A DNA stretch of 64,000 bases from Nitrospirota bacterium. Lineage in GTDB: Bacteria; Nitrospirota; Leptospirillia; Leptospirillales; Leptospirillaceae. Positions 63,542 through 64,000 of this stretch are shown here, piece after piece; position 1 is the stretch's first letter, and every line of letters begins with the position of its first letter. The notes beneath the pieces are model-generated. The model searched no databases, was not told the DNA's origin, and saw only the letters and a list, made by a program, of their open reading frames with translations. The translations under genes were made by a program, and so were the position numbers. The stretch covers positions 16,005 through 80,004 of the forward strand of contig JAJZXW010000033.1 in NCBI GenBank assembly GCA_021806225.1, read 5' to 3'.

Positions 63542-63715
63542 ATGCCTCATCCCTTTTTCGATTACGATCCCGCCGAAGATATCGATATTCCCTATGCCCA
63601 GCTGAAGACGGACGGTCCCGAATGTCCTTTTTGCGGAGAGGCGACCATGCTTGTCGATGGTGATTTCGTCTGTCTCGAATGCAACGGGGGCTGGTATGGT
63701 CCGGAGGTTGGCTGA
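63542..63715 (+). CDS. Small zinc-ribbon protein
   Basis: A 57-aa protein starting MPHPFFDYDPAEDIDIPYAQ with two metal-binding pairs, CPFCGEAT and CLECNGGWYG, forming a zinc ribbon. CAGGAG is about 8 nt before ATG 63542, and the codon usage looks normal. Function unknown; single zinc ribbons often bind nucleic acid or protein partners. A terminator-like hairpin lies 68 bp downstream. Confidence 0.75.
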   Translation: MPHPFFDYDPAEDIDIPYAQLKTDGPECPFCGEATMLVDGDFVCLECNGGWYGPEVG

Positions 63716-63782
63716 TCTCCTCCGGTTTGAGGCGGACAGGCTTGACTTGTCCTGTATTCCTGCGTAACATCCTTGGTCATGA

Positions 63783-63813
63783 GGCCCCGGTTTCTTTCGG
63801 GGCCCTTTCCTTT
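63783..63813 (+). terminator. Terminator upstream of tRNA-Arg
   Basis: GGCCCCG (63783-63789) pairs with CGGGGCC (63798-63804) around an 8-nt loop, followed by a T-rich CTTTCCTTT. It would end the transcript coming from the zinc-ribbon gene. Confidence 0.6.
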
Positions 63814-63842
63814 ATGAGATTATCGAAGACTCAAAGCTGTTT

Positions 63843-63919
63843 GCCCCCGTAGCTCAGGTGGACAGAGCAGAGGTTTCCTAAACCTTTGGCCGGGTGTTCA
63901 AATCACCCCGGGGGCACCA
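63843..63919 (+). tRNA. tRNA-Arg (CCT anticodon)
   Basis: Begins GCCCCCG and ends CGGGGGC-A with encoded CCA. The acceptor stem pairs completely. The anticodon stem GAGGT/ACCTT encloses loop TTCCTAA, giving anticodon CCT. The T arm is GGGTG-TTCAAAT-CACCC. It lies at the end of the window; such tRNA-Arg genes are frequent integration sites, and the following 81 bp contain no recognisable gene. Confidence 0.96.
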
Positions 63920-64000
63920 ATCCTTGGCTCAAAAATCCCTATCAGACGAAGATATTTCACGCCATAGCCCGCTATTCTTCTGGACTCTTCCGATGCCCTG
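63920..64000. other. Window end, no feature seen
   Basis: Nothing recognisable follows the tRNA. If an island is inserted at this tRNA, it would begin here. Confidence 0.4.

Overview
The window is about 64 kb of GC-rich bacterial chromosome with dense, mostly co-oriented genes and many ATGA, GTGA or TGATG stop/start overlaps. It carries no rRNA, and I saw no CRISPR array or intact insertion sequence. A hopanoid cluster (squalene-hopene cyclase, HpnG, HpnA, IspH, HpnJ, HpnI), paired CO-dehydrogenase-beta-like proteins, RecBCD and an O2-independent HemN fit an acidophilic Leptospirillum-like member of the Nitrospirota. That assignment is inference from gene content, not a database match.

Layout. 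1-2.1 kb: transketolase on the minus strand. 2.3-13.6 kb: hopanoid synthesis and modification, with a beta-barrel outer membrane protein, a small EamA/SMR-type membrane protein and a CruF-like membrane protein. 13.6-17.9 kb: tetrapyrrole genes (CbiX-type chelatase, hemE, hemN), then aroE in the opposite direction. 18-21.7 kb: a secreted helical protein, a decayed GGDEF domain and a large EAL-domain protein. 21.7-24.3 kb: a decayed integrated element with an amber-interrupted integrase, a frameshifted hicBA toxin-antitoxin pair, other broken reading frames and an excisionase-like fragment, ending near tRNA-Ala. 24.6-32.4 kb: a SAM-II-type riboswitch and terminator ahead of a ten-gene sulfur operon, metK-ahcY-thiS-like-cysM-moeB-thrC-cysO-like-NIL-moeB-JAMM. 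32.4-35.7 kb: a PhoB/PhoR-like two-component pair and a short-type 6-phosphogluconate dehydrogenase. 35.8-37.5 kb: two CO-dehydrogenase-beta-like paralogues sharing a nearly identical 128-bp core. 37.7-46.3 kb: recC-recB-recD. 46.3-49.5 kb: an AT-rich gap and an operon of unknown function (ribbon-helix-helix regulator, coiled-coil protein, four-helix membrane protein, VWA-like protein). 49.5-53.4 kb, minus strand: phosphoglucomutase, HAD hydrolase, cupin, MDR oxidoreductase. 53.5-61 kb: a tightly packed operon tlpA-nadE-ribBA-ribH-nusB-hypothetical-purB-purC-purS. 61-64 kb: a heme-c membrane protein, an isoaspartyl peptidase/asparaginase, a small zinc ribbon and tRNA-Arg.

The most notable system is the sulfur operon. 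It combines two ubiquitin-like sulfur carriers whose Gly-Gly ends are blocked by two extra residues (GG-AA and GG-ST), two E1-type activating enzymes, a cysteine synthase, a threonine synthase, a NIL-domain protein and a JAMM peptidase. Together these look like a protein-thiocarboxylate route to cysteine, and perhaps homocysteine, placed under SAM control with SAM synthetase and SAH hydrolase. The second candidate for something undescribed is the RHH/coiled-coil/membrane/VWA operon.
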